DNA of 64,000 nt from Triplophysa rosa (GCF_024868665.1 NC_079913.1:3449951-3513950), one strand, 5' to 3'; shown: positions 24,988-35,523, counted from the stretch's first letter. Notes: generated by a model not told the origin, from the letters alone. Numbers and translations: made by a program.

Positions 24988-25824
24988 TTAGGTAAGCTTT
25001 TATGTAAATGTTATTTACATTTTTAGTTTTAATGTTAATTTAGGTTTCATTTGTAGTAATTATGGTATGTACTTTTGTCGTCTTACATTTTTTTATTTTA
25101 AATTGCTGCATAAGTTAAATTTAATTAAGTTTAATTAATCCTCAACTTCTTTCAATAACGCAACATTTCTCATTTTTGTTTTTCAGACAATAGCTAGGCT
25201 AATATTTTTTATTTTAATTTCAATGAACAGAAATGATTTATGTTTTACTACATAGTTAAAATATATAGTTTTATTCAAATAACTATATACACTATTTTAA
25301 CAGTATTTAAGTAGTATTTTAATATAATTTTTCTTTTTTTTATTTACAACCATTCCGTAGCTTTTTGGGAGATATTTGTTAGATTTTCAAACACCAAAGC
25401 TTTCTTTATCTTCTAACTTTTCAAGTGTATTCCAATGATTAAGGTTTACTTGAGCACTTGCCTATTTTAGCAAATGTTTGCCAAATAAGAAATGATCATG
25501 CTAATCGAAATCTTCTAATAGTCGATCAGTAAGTAGATCACTTACCTGTCCCGGGCTTGTGGATCCGATTCTTTCCTCCTCCAGCAGTTTTCTGGTCTCA
25601 TTTTCCCAGTATTTCATCAGAGCCTCTCTGCTGAACGTCCCGGTTGGAGTCTTGACGGTCTGATCTCTCTGTCTCAGTCCGATGGGAACATTACCGTCCG
25701 GATCGATATCAGCCAGTTCCTTCTCCAGCTCCTGGAGCTCCTCGGCTGTCAGCGAGGCCAACAGCTCATCTTCATCCAAATCTTCATATTTACTCAATTC
25801 TCGCCGGTAGCCAAACATGCTCAT
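21294..25824 (-). CDS. lmod2: Leiomodin-2, with one in-frame stop
   Basis: Three coding exons on the minus strand: 25824-25546 (93 codons), 24912-23566 (449 codons) and, inferred, 21320-21294 (VEKWTPRL then TAA). Together they give 551 codons, close to human LMOD2 (547 aa). Leiomodin-2 nucleates actin and lengthens thin filaments in heart and skeletal muscle. The N-terminal tropomodulin-like segment (MSMFGYRRELSKYE..., tropomyosin/actin binding) is followed by a long Glu/Asp-rich tract (about 94-165), a leucine-rich-repeat domain (about 212-370), a proline run and a C-terminal WH2 (AHDDLMAAIRGS). Codon 406 at 23976-23974 reads CCC TAA GGC, and the same frame continues for 133 more codons in this exon. 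As written, the protein would stop at 405 aa, lacking the proline-rich region and WH2, and the stop is far enough upstream of the last junction to expect decay of the mRNA. The last exon is the least certain part. Confidence 0.88.
21803..22305. mobile_element. Tc1-like non-autonomous element
   Basis: The outer ends are inverted copies of TACACTACCAGTCA. On the minus strand the right end continues AAAATTTTTGGGACACTTG, similar to ends of Tc1/mariner-type fish elements. It has no transposase reading frame. The centre contains a perfect palindrome at 22151-22198. Confidence 0.55.
22151..22198. repeat. Perfect 48-bp palindrome
   Basis: Every base pairs about the centre between 22174 and 22175. 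Each arm is 24 bases, with the core GTCTACTAAACTAATTAGTT, and there is no spacer. Confidence 0.95.
23465..23556 (-). repeat. Dispersed repeat abutting the lmod2 exon 2 donor
   Basis: On the minus strand it begins AAAGGGACAGTTCACCCAAA and continues through TTCATCCCCC and AGAAGCTATTCTGAGAAAG, matching the family at 6824-6975. It starts within about 4 bases of the end of the GTGAGT donor (23565-23560), so the element occupies the very start of lmod2 intron 2. Confidence 0.65.
24960..24988. repeat. (TA)n microsatellite
   Basis: About 29 bases of alternating T and A in lmod2 intron 1. Confidence 0.95.
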
Positions 25825-27526
25825 GTCCTCCAGGTGTTCTGATCTGTGCGTTAGGACTCCTGTCAGTACTGGATCATCAGAGGATCTGTGGAGTGGCGTT
25901 TGTGAGCGCTAATCTGCCGTGGTGGGCAGCTGGAGGGGTCTTAAGAGCTGGATCAGAAAGGAGCGGGACAAAGCCCTTCCCATGATGCCGTTTCTTTTTT
26001 GGGAGGTGGGAGTCAATCGGACAGAGCCTGAAAAAGCTTGTGAGCTCACAACATGGCCACAGCGAGACCTGTCAGCAGATCCTAACTGCATTGTTCATGT
26101 CCAAAATAAGATCAGATAGACTCTGAGAGAGGAACAGTGATGCCCTTACAATACCCAAACTTCATTTGGGAAACACTTACTGTAGATTTGTCACTGCTTT
26201 CTTTAATTTCAATAAATAATCTTAAAGTAAAAAAACAGATATGGGTAGATCTGTGTAATACAATATTTCAGTCAAACATCATCAATATGATTAAAAACAA
26301 AACAAAGTTTTAACGTATTACATGTGGTATGTTTAGAATTTGACTACCCACAATGCCCTTTGGTGCTTTTTAGTTTTCCATGTGTGCCAAAAATACCACA
26401 GAGAGCTAATAGAACACGTCACAAGGCTGATAATGAGGGACAGATTATTTCAAGAGCCGTTATCAGCTCGACATAAACCAGCATGAGGATTTATATAAAT
26501 CAGGTCTCGTCTCGCTTTTGATGTCATCAGGAATAAAATGCTTCATTAATGCATTTATCAGCATGCACGTCATACTTTCAAATCCAGTGTGTCTGGAAAG
26601 TGCTAAATCTGAATAAAGATGTTAATACGGTGGTATTTATGGATTTTATAAAACACAAACTCTCAGACGAGTTTGTGTAATGTTAAGTTTTGGTTTAAGG
26701 AGGACATGGTTTAATAAGCTGTGTGTTGATCTGTGTTTATGACAGGAGCACAATGTCCGCTGTCTCTCCGGAGACGCCGCCCATTGTGACAGTACAAGAA
26801 TGTTGTTGGTCTAATAACACGAGTCTCTAGCAACACCAGCTTCCGCTTAATCCCACAGGGTCATTGCTCAGAGGTTGCTCTTTCATACCTCATGTGTCAA
26901 CTTTGTCTCAGATGTTTCTCCTAAAATTGCTTAGGAAATAAATGAGACTGTAATTGTTGAAATGAATGTAGATTGTAGAGGTAAAATAATCTGGATTTGG
27001 GTCAATTTGATGAGAAATGTTTGAGTTCATATTGAGATCTTCAATAATATTGACTTTTGATTGCAGACTTGACAAATCTGAGCTCAGTTTCATTTAGCAG
27101 ACGCTTACAGAGAGTTCAGGGAGCAATAAGCGATACGTCATACAGGAGCAATAATACAATAGGTGCTAATACAAAGTTACTAGTTTCAACAAAAGCCAGA
27201 CCAATACTTGTTGAGAGAAAGAGGTTTTTTTGTATTCACAGAAAGGATGGGTTTTAAGTCGTGTTTTGAATGTTGTGAGGGATGTGGTTGACCGGACCGA
27301 GTTAGGAAGAATGTTCCACCAGGAAGGAGTTGTGAAGGAGAATGAGCGGGAGAGCGATTTACTGCCCTTAAAAGAAGGCAATAAAAGACGCCGCTGGTTT
27401 GCTGAACGCAGGGATCTTGATGGGGTGTAGGAGTGTAGGGGGGTGTGAAAGTATGCCGGTGCAGATCCAGTGATAGTCCTGTAGGCAAGCATTAGTGACT
27501 TGAATCTGATACGTGTAATAAATTGA
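25825..27526. other. lmod2-asb15 spacer
   Basis: The lmod2 promoter should lie at the left end; no TATA box or clear CArG/MEF2 site could be fixed by eye. The right third holds a LINE fragment (27085-27492). Nothing else that looks coding was seen. Confidence 0.45.
27085..27492 (-). mobile_element. 3' fragment of an L2/CR1-like LINE
   Basis: The minus strand encodes a peptide of about 100 residues with the hallmarks of the end of fish LINE reverse-transcriptase ORFs: YTPSRSLRSANQRRLLLPSF, then FTTPSWWNILPNSVRS, then FKTRLKTHPF. Downstream on the same strand is the tail GTAAGCGTCTGCTAAATGA. The 5' part is missing, so the copy is inactive and 5'-truncated. Confidence 0.75.
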
Positions 27527-27532
27527 TTTATT
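27527..27532 (-). terminator. Candidate asb15 poly(A) signal
   Basis: Minus-strand AATAAA about 115 bases after the asb15 stop codon. Confidence 0.45.
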
Positions 27533-27645
27533 TGTTGACATGATATTGTTTAAAAACAAACATTCATATAAGCTAAAAAATAGTTTGAAACTAAATAAAG
27601 ATATAAAACTAAAAAAGAGAAAAATGGCACATCCTTGTCTAGATT

Positions 27646-30600
27646 CTAGTTTTCTACCATTTGTCCATAAATATCATATTCTTTGTAAAGCAGGAAGTTC
27701 TTCAGTGCTGGTGGAAAAGGAACCATGCTCATGAACTCTGGATCATTCAGTCTTCTCAGCATCATCTGTCTCCTGATGACCAACCTGGCCAGATGCTTCA
27801 GCCGACGTGGGTTTCCTGGTATCACATGCACATATAGAAACAAAGGTATTCAAAAGAATTATTTATTACAAACTGCACTACATTTTCACTGTTTATGTAA
27901 TGGAGACTGTGTCTTACTGAGAATGTCACAGATGTCGTCCCACTCCTCCTGTTTCTCCAGGTTCCGCTGCAGGGTGCTGCAGATGTGCACGCGATTCACG
28001 TAATCCAGGAGAGTTTGGACGACCCTCCCTGCCAAGTGTGCCATCCACGCCACGTTTATGAACTCACAAAACTAAAAAGCACAAAACAGAGAGTAAGTAA
28101 ACTGCAAATACAGTGTACAAGTGACACGTTGTGACTTTACTTACTGTGACTTTGTTGGAATTGCTCCTGATTTTGTACGACTGGCTGTGAACCTCCACCC
28201 ACGTGTATCTCCTCACAGGGTTGTCGTGGGAACATTCAAAACAGCTTTCTGCATGGTAACCGTTGTTAAGGAGCATCCGCAGCATCATTTCATCCTTGAG
28301 GCAGTACTGTAAGGCCGTGGGAAACATTGTGTCGCTTACGACATTAAAGATGCAGTTGACATCCGCCCCGTGTGCCAGAAGCAGCCGCACCAGCTCTTAT
28401 TTTCCAGCTCGGACCGCCACTAGGAGGCAGCACAGCGGGTCCAGCTCCGTCTTGGCACCTGAGTTCAGAAGCATCTCGGTGCAGGTGACATCACCATTGC
28501 AGACGGCGAAATATAGCGGCGTCTTCCTCATGTCGCCGTAGTTCTCTGAGATGTGGGGGCTTAGGATGGGGTTGACGTCAAAGCCCCTCTCGATCAGCAG
28601 CTCTAGACAGTCGACGTGGCCGCCGTCTGCCGCAGAATGGACCGGACTCATTCCAGAAAGACGGATGGCCCTCTTGGTGGTGATGGGAATGAGGGTCCTT
28701 AAGGCCCTATTAATTTAAAAAGAGACAAAGTTTTCGTTATGGAAAAGCAGAGCTGTAGTGGAAGTGATTGATGAGATGTGTTCTCACAGGTAGTGCCCTT
28801 CGTAGGCTGCACGGTGAATAGGCAATTGATAGCAAAGACTTGCTACGTTGGGGCAAGCACCGTGCTGTAAGAGCAGATGAATACAGTCCAGGTTCCCAGA
28901 GCCCGCAGCATCATATAAAACACTGTCTCCGTTTGTGGCTTGTGCGGTTGCATCGCCCCCTGGAGGACAGAGTAAGAGAAATAATTCAGTTTACTGTTAA
29001 AGAAAAGGTAATTCATGGGAATCTTTTTCTGTATTACTATCTAAGGCTATATTAGAGCCTGTGTTAAAGTAAATAGAAAACACCATTTGAAATCCATTTC
29101 ATGTACAATATGACAATAGGAATGTGCATTATGAGAAAAAGAATGTTTGCAGTTTTAATTGCATTGATTTTATGACCTTTTCTCTCCATATTAAAAAGTT
29201 TGCATGTCTCATAGTTGTCTCTATACATAGTTGTACATTTTGTTGTTGTTGTTGTACATTGTTTTTTTTATGTGGGAACATATTGCTATTTTACACAGAA
29301 AACACAGAATCCAGAAAAATGACAATAGAACAAAATAATTTAGGCATCCAAAGAGCTTTACAAAATAAAAATAAAAACATAATACAGTCAAAAGATCTGA
29401 TAATGCAAAACAATCAACACAATATAATCAGATAAAAGCTAGGTTACCATCAACTAGCTCATCTGTAGTAAAATAATTGTTTGTACGTTTTTTATTGGGT
29501 TTACCGTGGTCATTTGTTGCATACTCATTACTTACCATTTTGAATAAGGATGTCTAGTACTTCAGGTTGACCGTACTCGGCGGCGATGCCCAGCGGTGTG
29601 ACCCCGTGCCCGTCGCGACCCATGATCTTTCCTCCGTCTCTCAGTAGCATCATCATAATGTCGGCACAACCCACCTTGGCTGCCTCATGGGTGGCCGTCC
29701 ATTTCTTCAAACACAGCTGCTCCACGAAGGCTCCGCCCATTATCAGTGCGTGAACCATCTCGTAAGAGCTTCTCCTCACAGCTGAGAAGAGACATCGAGA
29801 CCGTTGCTACATGCACTGATGTGAGACTTAATGCAAAACCAGACCAAACCTGTCTGACTTCCTTTCTTCTGCAGAACACAAAAGAAGATATTTTGAAGAA
29901 TGTTGATTGAACATTGACTTCCACTGTTTGAACACAAACAGTATTTCTCAAAATATCTGCTTTTGTGTTCCACGGGAGAAAGAGTCACATAGAGGTTTAC
30001 AACCACATGAGAGGGAATAAATGATGAAAGAATTGTCATCTGTGTGAACTATACCTTTATTGTGTGTTTTAATAAAAGTATGTGTCTCTGACGTCTACTC
30101 GATGGTTTACATCACCAAACTCAAGACATGCCGATGTGATTTTGTGATATTTTTGCTGTTATACCCAGCAGAAGTGGAGTCTCGTTCCTGCTGTTGGTGT
30201 TGTGCGGGGACGCTCCGTGTTGGAGTAAAACCTTCACATTCTCCACGTGTCCTTCTTGACAAGCCAAAGTCAGAGGGGTCTCTCCGTTGCCCGTCGTCTC
30301 CTCCATGGTGAGCTCGTAGGATGCTGTCCAGAAAAAAAAAACATGCATATTAAAGTGCATTAATTGTCATGTTTTGAATTTGAACGCAGCGGTGTTGTAG
30401 ACCCCCTCACCCATGAGGACGGTCTCCAGCACCTCAGCATCTGGCTGGACAGATGCTCTGTGCAAAGGGAGCCAATCTCTGCCGTCTCTTTCCTTGAAGG
30501 CATCGCTGTTTTTGTGCATTTTTCTCAGTTCATACACATCGCCTGCATAACAACAGATCAGTGGAGTAATATCAGATGATTGGACAACTTTCAGAACCAG

Positions 30601-30868
30601 AGAAGAGCTGTTTAGATAAAGGGTTCTATACATTAACCTTCATCTATTGCTGATAAAATCTTCAGATTTTCATCACTGGCTGTTTCTAAAGTGCTGTATG
30701 AGAGAATTAAAACACATTCAGGTGTAAACATAGCTTTTCAATGACGATAAATGTTATTTAAACATCATACGCAGAAGATGTCTGTGCGTACCTGCGTGAA
30801 TCTTGAAGACTCATTTGAATGGCATACTCAACCAGCTGACCTTCATCCATCTGCTCAATGTACTCCAT
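27646..30868 (-). CDS. asb15: Ankyrin repeat and SOCS box protein 15, with one in-frame stop
   Basis: Nine coding exons on the minus strand: 30868-30792, 30675-30638, 30542-30411, 30323-30165, 29781-29536, 28959-28788, 28706-28145, 28071-27918 and 27815-27646. They join in frame to 1710 nt (570 codons; human ASB15 is 588 aa). ASB proteins are substrate receptors of Cullin-5/Elongin ubiquitin ligases; ASB15 is muscle-enriched. Visible parts are an N-terminal stretch, a long series of ankyrin repeats (e.g. [47 protein letters not shown]) and a C-terminal SOCS-box-like end, [14 protein letters not shown] to EYDIYGQ. At 28399-28397 codon 378 is TAA in GGA AAA TAA GAG CTG, where a tyrosine is expected from the ankyrin sequence; the frame continues intact afterwards. 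As written, the product would lose the last repeats and the SOCS box. Donors at exons 2 (GTTAAT) and 4 (GTATAA) are weak but give correct frames. Confidence 0.9.
29860..30058 (-). repeat. Dispersed repeat in asb15 intron 4
   Basis: It contains AGAAGATATTTTGAAGAATG, GAACATTGACTTCCACTG, TTCTCAAAATATCTGC and CATGAGAGGGAATAAATGAT, matching the family at 6824-6975. Confidence 0.6.
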
Positions 30869-31739
30869 TGTGTTTCAGAGGTTACGAGAACATGAAAGCA
30901 AAACTCTCTAGGGATCTTCAGACTTGTGTTTAGCAGATGCTTACTTGTCAATCGGTGAGAAAGTTTAAATAATCGATCAGACACAATATCGTGATCCAGG
31001 CAGTGCAGACTGCAAACAGACTGAGTTTGTTTTTAAAGGTCCTCGAGGATATATTTAGTTGTGTCCAGCTGTACCCAGACACTTTGAGAATGCAGGTCAC
31101 ACTGACTCCACAAGTGGCTTTGAGTTACCACACTTGTCCTGCTACACAAACACGCAAAACATTTGCTTTGCTTTTATGTGCCCTGCATTAAATATGTGAC
31201 AACATTAACGAGTTGCATTACAGCACAAAATTCTATGGTTGTGTAAAAATAATAAAACACTTTTGTTTGTCCACCATTTCTGTGATGTGCAGGTCAATAT
31301 TGCCAGTATTTTAATTTTGTTTAGACACAAGATTCTTTGATTATATTTAATATTTTACTTTAAAAATTCTGGAATTTAAGTTTTCTTGTCTTTCTTATTG
31401 ATTCTGATATATAATTATTGAGAACTCTGGCCCATCTGCTGAACACTGACTCAGTTGAACACTGTGCCAAACATGTCAGAGTTCAAGCCTAGAGCTTTGT
31501 GTTTTCTACAACACCTAATGCACTCTTTGACCCCCAAAATGAACTCAAATATACCAGAAGGACTGTATAGTGATCCAGTTGGGATAAACCAATACTTTCA
31601 AGTACTAAATATGAGTTTGATGCCTGAAACACCACATCTGCTGTGTTCTTTGTCTAATGTGATTAAACTGATTTGAATTAAGTGGAAAAGTCCAACCCCT
31701 GTGATAAATGTTTGATGTAGTAATTTTGGTATTGTTCTC
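30869..31739. other. Region upstream of asb15
   Basis: It should contain the asb15 promoter (minus strand). No further exon was recognised on either strand and no core promoter element was fixed. Confidence 0.4.
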
Positions 31740-32985
31740 AGAATTTGGTAGAACTCTTATGCTCACTTTGTAAATGTCCTGGTTCACCAATTTCTTCAAC
31801 AAATGAAACTGAGAAACTCTACCTCTACCAAAAAATCACCGCCAAACGATCTAGAGACTCAGTAGCTTAGTTGTTGAATTCAACAAATGAAACAAAGAAA
31901 CTCTACCTCCACCCAAAAAATTGTCACCAAACGCTGTAGCGGCTCAATGGTTTAGTGGTTAAACTCTTGTGCTGACATTGGGAAAGAATGGTTTCAAGTC
32001 CCCTAATATAGGTTTTTCAACAAACGTACCAAAGAAACTCTACCCAAAAAAATAATTGTCAAATGCTGTAGGGACTCAATGGTTTAGTGGTCAAACTCTT
32101 GTGCTCACTTCGTCAAATTCTGGCTTCAAATCCCTCAACTTCTAAGCTTCTTCAACAAATGAAATTCTACCTAAACCAAAAAAAATCACCATCAAATGTT
32201 GCAGAGTCTCAACGGTTTAGTGGTTCTCGTGCTCACTCTGTAAAAGTCCATTATCAAACCCCTTAAACTTAATCAACAATTGAAACAAAAAAACTATACT
32301 TCTTCCAAAAAAATCATCATTGAATGTTGCAGAGACTCAATGGCTTAGTGGTTAAATTCTCGTGCTCACTTCGGGAGTGTACGGATTTGAGTCCCCTATT
32401 TGTTAAGTTTCTTCAACACATGAAACAAAAAACGACCTATACAAAAATCTCTGCTATATGCTGAAGAGACTCAATGGCTTAGTGGTTGAATTCTTGTGCT
32501 CACTCGTGAAACTACCGTTTCAAGTCCCCTAATTATTAAGTTTCTTCAGCAAATGAAACAAAAAACTGTACCTCCACCAAAAAATATTCTCCAACAGTTG
32601 TGGAGACTCAATGGTTTAGTGGTTAAACTCTTGTGCTCCTTTTGTCAAAGTCTGGGTTCAAATACCTCAACTTCTATGTTTCTTCAACAAATGAAACAAA
32701 GAAATACTACCTGTACCCAAAAGATCACCGTTGGGCACTGCAGTCTCTCAATGGCTTACTGGTTGATCTTTAGTGCTCACTCCGTAAAAGTCCAGGATCA
32801 AATCCCTCAAACTTTAAGTTTATTCAACAAAATCGGCAAACCTTTTTGCTTTATTAAATCAGGTAAAACAAACACCCTTGTCCATCAAAATGGTCAATAA
32901 GTCCATGTAAGTTCAGTGGCTCAGGGGCTGAATTCTCTCATTCAGTATTTGAAAATATGGGTTCAAATCCCATAAACTTTAAGGT
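31740..32985 (+). repeat. tRNA-like tandem array A (about 133-bp unit)
   Basis: About nine units. Each carries an A-box-like CTCAATGGTTTAGTGGTTAA and, some 40 bases later, a B-box-like segment such as GGTTTCAAGTCCC or GGGTTCAAATCCC. Between them are linkers of about 60 bases containing TTCTTCAACAAATGAAACAAA and ACTCTACCTCCACCAAAAAA. A-box starts are near 31942, 32074, 32206, 32336, 32469, 32606 and 32747 (spacing 130-141), with degraded units at 31760 and 31858 and a divergent one at 32911. The heads resemble Glu/Gln-type tRNA D-arms but are too diverged to be functional tRNA genes. Apparent open frames across it are by-products. Confidence 0.8.
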
Positions 32986-33159
32986 TCTGTAATCATATTA
33001 AAAAGAGAACCTCCCTGAAAAATACTCAGGTACACCAAGACACCCACCACTAAGAGGTATTAACCATGAAACTTGAACCAGTGGACTATGGTACACTGAC
33101 ATTTCTACTGTGCTTCAGAGGCACATAAAAAATAGATATACTAGGAAAAGTGCCTCAAG

Positions 33160-33840
33160 AGTATAGAACCCAGTGGTTCAGAGGTACATGTACTGAGCAC
33201 TAAAAGAGACAGTTTAGGGTTCCAGCCTGGGCATTTGCACTTTAAGTGTTGTAAAATATTGCTTATGTGCCCATGATTAAAAGAATAAAAGATAAACACG
33301 CCCGGAGAACTGTCACATATGTGCCTGGCACAGTGGCTCTGGTGGATGCACACTTACATGAGAACATGTAGCCAAGGGTTCAAGGCTGGCCTCTGACACT
33401 TTAAGTGTTCAATGACATCTCTTATGCGCAACTGATTTAAAAAAAAATAAATACGCCCGGAGAACTGTCACACGTACTGAGCACTAAAAGAGACAGTTTA
33501 GGGTTCCAGCCTGGGCCTTTGCACTTTAAGTGTTGTAAAATATTGCTTATGTGCCCATGATTAAAAGAATAAAAGATAAACACGCCCGGAGAACTGTCAC
33601 ATATGTGCCTGGCACAGTGGCTCTGATGGATGCACACTTACATGAGAACATGTAGCCAAGGGTTCAAGGCTGGCGTCTGACACTTTAAGTGTTCAATGAC
33701 ATCTCTTATGCGCAACTGATTTAAAAAAAAAAAAGATAAATACGCCCAGAGAACTGTCATACATGTGCAGGACCCAATGGCTCAGGTGGATGAGCACTGA
33801 AACTGGATCAAGAGGTCCCAGGTTCAAAGCCAGCTGGAGG
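33160..33840 (+). repeat. tRNA-like tandem array B with 284-bp duplication
   Basis: Units with A-box-like CAGTGGCTCTGGTGGATG or CAATGGCTCAGGTGGATGAG and B-box-like GGGTTCAAGGC, GGGTTCCAGCC or AGGTTCAAAGCC. Segments 33190-33473 and 33474-33757 are near-identical copies offset by exactly 284 bases, each holding one half-unit and one full unit. The last unit (33772-33838) looks most like a classical tRNA-derived SINE head. Confidence 0.8.
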
Positions 33841-34139
33841 GCAAAACACAAAGACCAGCAAGCACAACTGGATACTAGGAGAGGCTGGAGACCAGAGGAG
33901 AGGAATTGCAACACACCAAGCAGTCCAGATGTCCAGAAGATACAACCAACCCGTGAAGGGGGGGGATGTTGGAGTGTGTCTCCCCCCCGAAATTCAGGAG
34001 TGTAGAAGCAGAGGGTTAAGCAACAATTGACAATTTTTTTCCTACTGACTCAACAGTTCTTTAGAACTGGCTAGCATTACCTACAACCACCCTACTCACA
34101 CAAAAACAAAACTACCTGTGCTTACTCTTCCTAACGCCA

Positions 34140-34715
34140 TCACAGCATTTGTTCTACACCCACTTGGAACCACTCAGGTCACTGCTCCTCAGCTTGGGTT
34201 TGAACCACCTCTACACCACCATTCAGATGCAGGTACCTGCTCCTCAGCTGGGGTTTGAACCCAGTCTACACCACCATTCAGATGCAGGTCAACACCTAGG
34301 CTCATACCCCAGACCCCTTGATCTAAGGGTAGTGTACCTCACCACTGAGCCATTGGACACTGCATGCTCATTACAAGTTCTCCTGGTAATTTTATCTTTT
34401 TTATAAATACCTGGTCCACATAAGATATTATCATCCAAAACTGGGTTTGAACCCTAAACTACCAAATCCAGAGCAAGTGCACATTACCACCAGACCATTG
34501 GGCACTGCATGCTCATGACAGTTCTCCTGGTCATTTTATCTTTTTTATAAATACCTGGTCCACATAAGATATTATCATCCAAAGCTGGGTTTGAACCCTG
34601 AGCTATCAAGCCCAGGGCAAGTACACACTACCACTGAGCCACTGGACTCTGCATGCTTGAGGAAGTTCTCCTGGTTTCCTGAGCAATTGCCCAAAGCTGG
34701 GCTTGAATTTAGGAA
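34140..34715 (-). repeat. tRNA-like tandem array C, opposite strand (about 145-bp unit)
   Basis: On the minus strand, units contain CAGTGGCTCAGTGGTAGTGT (A-box-like) followed by GGGTTCAAACCC (B-box-like). The palindromic B box is at 34251-34262, 34443-34454 and 34587-34598, with variants at 34196 and 34698. The word TGCATGCT marks unit borders at 34361, 34506 and 34650. The linker TTTTATCTTTTTTATAAATA and ACCTGGTCCACATAAGATAT is almost identical between units, so the duplication is recent. Confidence 0.8.
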
Positions 34716-34967
34716 GAAGAATGAAGTTTTTTTTTTTAAATAAACAATTTGTTGAATTGGTTAAAGAGTACATTCCTCAATATTTGTAAGGGCTTATTTT
34801 GGTTTATGGAGTGTCCGACAACAAGTTTATGTACATACATGATGTAAAAATACTATTATTTCGTAATAATAAGCAGTTTTTATTACCTTACTTCTTGACC
34901 GACTCTCAAATTCGTTCCGCGATTCATCGGTGTAATCTCCGCCTTTCCGCCAGCGTAGTCTGATCTG

Positions 34968-35053
34968 ATTGGTCAGATAGTGTAGTCTGCTGTGATTGGT
35001 CAGATGGTCTAGTCTGCTGTGATTGGTCAAATGGTCTAGTCTGCTGTGATTGG
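34968..35053 (+). promoter_or_regulatory. Four CCAAT boxes at exact 27-bp spacing
   Basis: ATTGG (CCAAT on the other strand) is at 34968-34972, 34995-34999, 35022-35026 and 35049-35053. Each is embedded in the tandem unit TAGTCTGCTGTGATTGGTCA. The array ends about 95 bases before the start codon of the + strand exon at 35148. ATTGGTCA is a good NF-Y core. This is probably the promoter of that transcript. Confidence 0.6.
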
Positions 35054-35147
35054 TCAAACGCGTTCAGCATGTCGCAAATGGACCGCCTATCATTACTGCT
35101 GTATTACGGTTCGCAGGTGGTTGGATATTAACAGTGTATAGAGAGAG

Positions 35148-35220
35148 ATGGCGTCGATTTTACCTTACCAGTTCGAGCCCGAGTCTGACGAATCATTCTT
35201 TAATCCTTATACAGATGCCA
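35148..35220 (+). CDS. Orphan first exon, P2RX7-like fish protein N-terminus
   Basis: An ATG in a good context opens MASILPYQFEPESDES, continues to YTDA, and meets a donor GTAAGA at 35221. N-termini with YQFEPE or similar are familiar from fish proteins carrying the P2X7 C-terminal cytosolic domain; this link is from memory and tentative. No exon encoding that cysteine-rich domain was recognised downstream. If unspliced, the frame ends after 38 residues at 35264, and an AATAAA occurs near 35339. It could be a relic, a short transcript or the start of a gene with distant exons. Confidence 0.35.
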
Positions 35221-35523
35221 GTAAGAAAAAGGACTGTTTTAGACACTTCTCTTGTAACAGTTAGTTATCACGGCATACAGTGTACGGTGTTCGTATCTTC
35301 AGATGTTATTATAACTATAGTACACCACGCAGTTCTTGAAATAAAGACTTTGCGAGTTAATATGGTTGAACACTTACATTAGCGCAACGAGTTTATAGCT
35401 AACGTTAGGTAAACAAACAGTAACAACCCCAAAAATAACGGTAACGTTAGCTAAACACAGACATGAGATAACGTCACACAAATTTAATTTTAAGTAAAGA
35501 CAAAAATAAAGAGTCACACTTAC

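Noticed and set aside
32496..32900. 134-codon + strand open frame
   Set aside because: It runs across three units of tRNA-like array A; the repeated LQQMKQ phrase only mirrors the DNA repeat.
33141..33637. Two similar minus-strand frames starting MCIHQSHCARHICD
   Set aside because: They are copies created by the 284-bp duplication in array B and do not look like a protein.
31740..34715. Functional tRNA genes
   Set aside because: A- and B-box-like blocks are present, but acceptor and anticodon stems are not convincingly paired and units vary too freely; treated as tRNA-derived repeats.
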